DNA from: Pseudomonadota bacterium
GTDB lineage: Bacteria > Pseudomonadota > Gammaproteobacteria > Burkholderiales > Burkholderiaceae_C
Direction: 5' to 3'
Assembly (NCBI GenBank): GCA_023460715.1
Contig: JAEWPH010000294.1
Span: 1-15,328 of the forward strand
Length of the DNA: 15,328 nucleotides
The notes under the pieces were generated by a model. That model was given only the letters and a program-made list of their open reading frames with translations. It was not told the origin of the DNA and made no database searches. The position numbers were made by a program, and so were the translations under genes. Below, in pieces: positions 14,740-15,328 of this stretch. Within the stretch, counting starts at the first letter, position 1. Each line of letters begins with the position of its first letter.

Positions 14740-15328
14740 ATGGCATCCTCCATATCCCTTCGCAACGTCGTCAAGCACTACGGTACGGGCGCCAAGACAG
14801 TCAAAGTCATCCATGGCGTGAACGCCGAGATCGGCGCTGGCGAATTCATCGTGATCGTGGGCCCCTCCGGCTGCGGCAAATCCACGCTGCTGCGGATGGT
14901 GGCCGGGCTCGAGGAAATCACCGGCGGCGAGATCGCCATCGGGGCGCGCGTCGTCAACCAGCTCGAGCCCGCCGATCGCGATATCGCCATGGTGTTCCAG
15001 AACTATGCGCTCTACCCGCACATGAGCGTGTTCGACAACATGGCCTATGGCCTGAAGATCAAGAAGCTGCCCAAGGAGCAGATTCAGCAGCGAGTGGACA
15101 AGGCCGCTCGCATCCTCGAGCTCTCCCACCTGCTGCAGCGCAAGCCACGCGAACTGTCCGGCGGCCAGCGCCAGCGCGTCGCGATGGGCCGGGCGATCGT
15201 GCGGGCACCCAAGGCCTTCCTCTTCGACGAGCCGCTCTCGAACCTCGACGCCGCGCTTCGCGGCACCATGCGCCTCGAGATCTCCGAGCTCCACCAGCAG
15301 CTCGGCAAGACGATGATCTACGTCACCC
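14740..15328 (+). CDS. ugpC: UgpC, ATPase subunit of the glycerol-3-phosphate importer (3' end cut by window edge)
   Basis: UgpC hydrolyses ATP on the cytoplasmic side to drive UgpAE. The 196 complete codons present cover the nucleotide-binding domain: Walker [10 protein letters not shown] at 41-49, Q-loop Q87, signature LSGGQ at 139-143, Walker B AFLFDEP at 159-165 and D-loop SNLD at 167-170. The switch histidine and the C-terminal regulatory (TOBE) domain of MalK-type ATPases, about 160 further residues, are beyond the edge. The ATG at 14740 is 4 bp after the ugpE stop, so translation is probably coupled. Leucine codons (11 CTC, 7 CTG, 2 CTT) differ from ugpE. From sequence alone it could be a generic sugar-ABC ATPase, but operon position supports ugpC. 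Confidence 0.93.
   Translation, partial: MASSISLRNVVKHYGTGAKTVKVIHGVNAEIGAGEFIVIVGPSGCGKSTLLRMVAGLEEITGGEIAIGARVVNQLEPADRDIAMVFQNYALYPHMSVFDNMAYGLKIKKLPKEQIQQRVDKAARILELSHLLQRKPRELSGGQRQRVAMGRAIVRAPKAFLFDEPLSNLDAALRGTMRLEISELHQQLGKTMIYVT

Noticed and set aside
12468..14774. 768-codon minus-strand open frame opposite the ugp genes
   Set aside because: It spans three recognised genes and their gaps, with low-complexity H/D/R/Q composition and no family resemblance.
1..15328. Mobile element, prophage, CRISPR array or RNA gene
   Set aside because: I saw no transposase, integrase, regularly spaced repeat array, tRNA-like cloverleaf or rRNA segment in the window.

Overview
The window is GC-rich chromosomal DNA, with coding strands dominated by G/C-ending codons. 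Protein similarity and gene order point to a betaproteobacterium of the order Burkholderiales, most likely family Comamonadaceae (Acidovorax-like). The clues are the cluster DUF971 gene - ubiE - Tim44-like gene - ubiJ - ubiB, the DUF3683-type giant FAD/Fe-S oxidoreductase, and GC-rich palindromic intergenic repeats of a kind I associate with that family. No phage, transposon, CRISPR, tRNA or rRNA is visible.

Region 1 (1-3914, minus strand) is a ubiquinone-biosynthesis operon. It reads DUF971 protein (3914-3486), UbiE C-methyltransferase (3337-2606), a secreted or membrane-anchored Tim44-like protein (2569-1544), UbiJ SCP2-type lipid-binding factor (1465-887), and UbiB atypical kinase/ATPase, which overlaps ubiJ by ATGA and runs off the left edge. 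The E. coli order ubiE-ubiJ-ubiB is kept, with the Tim44-like gene inserted. A hairpin followed by a U-run covers the ubiJ start codon.

Region 2 (4081-5142, plus strand) is one membrane diguanylate cyclase gene with intact GGEEF and RxxD sites. It is divergent from the DUF971 gene and convergent with the HIT gene.

Region 3 (5150-11071, minus strand) holds serA (3-phosphoglycerate dehydrogenase with a C-terminal ACT domain), a 1304-residue FAD/two-[4Fe-4S]/CCG-domain dehydrogenase, and a HIT-family hydrolase 2 bp after it. SerA-type enzymes in some bacteria are pulled forward by D-2-hydroxyglutarate dehydrogenases, so the neighbouring flavoprotein may do that job here. This is an inference. 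The serA-oxidoreductase gap is filled with palindromic repeats.

Region 4 (11383-15328, plus strand) is the sn-glycerol-3-phosphate ABC importer operon ugpB-ugpA-ugpE-ugpC, with ugpC cut by the right edge. Upstream of ugpB are three Pho-box-like heptamers in exact 11-bp phase, which fits PhoB control under phosphate starvation. Two strong hairpins, one followed by a T-run, lie between ugpB and ugpA and probably make the binding protein more abundant than the permeases. A dispersed palindromic repeat lies between ugpA and ugpE. ugpC prefers CTC for leucine whereas ugpE strongly prefers CTG.

Most of the window is well-known housekeeping and transport machinery. I found no clearly new multi-gene system. 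The points most worth a second look are regulatory: the ubiJ start hairpin, the Pho-box triplet, the ugpB/ugpA attenuator and the palindrome before serA. The proposed SerA/flavoprotein coupling also deserves testing.
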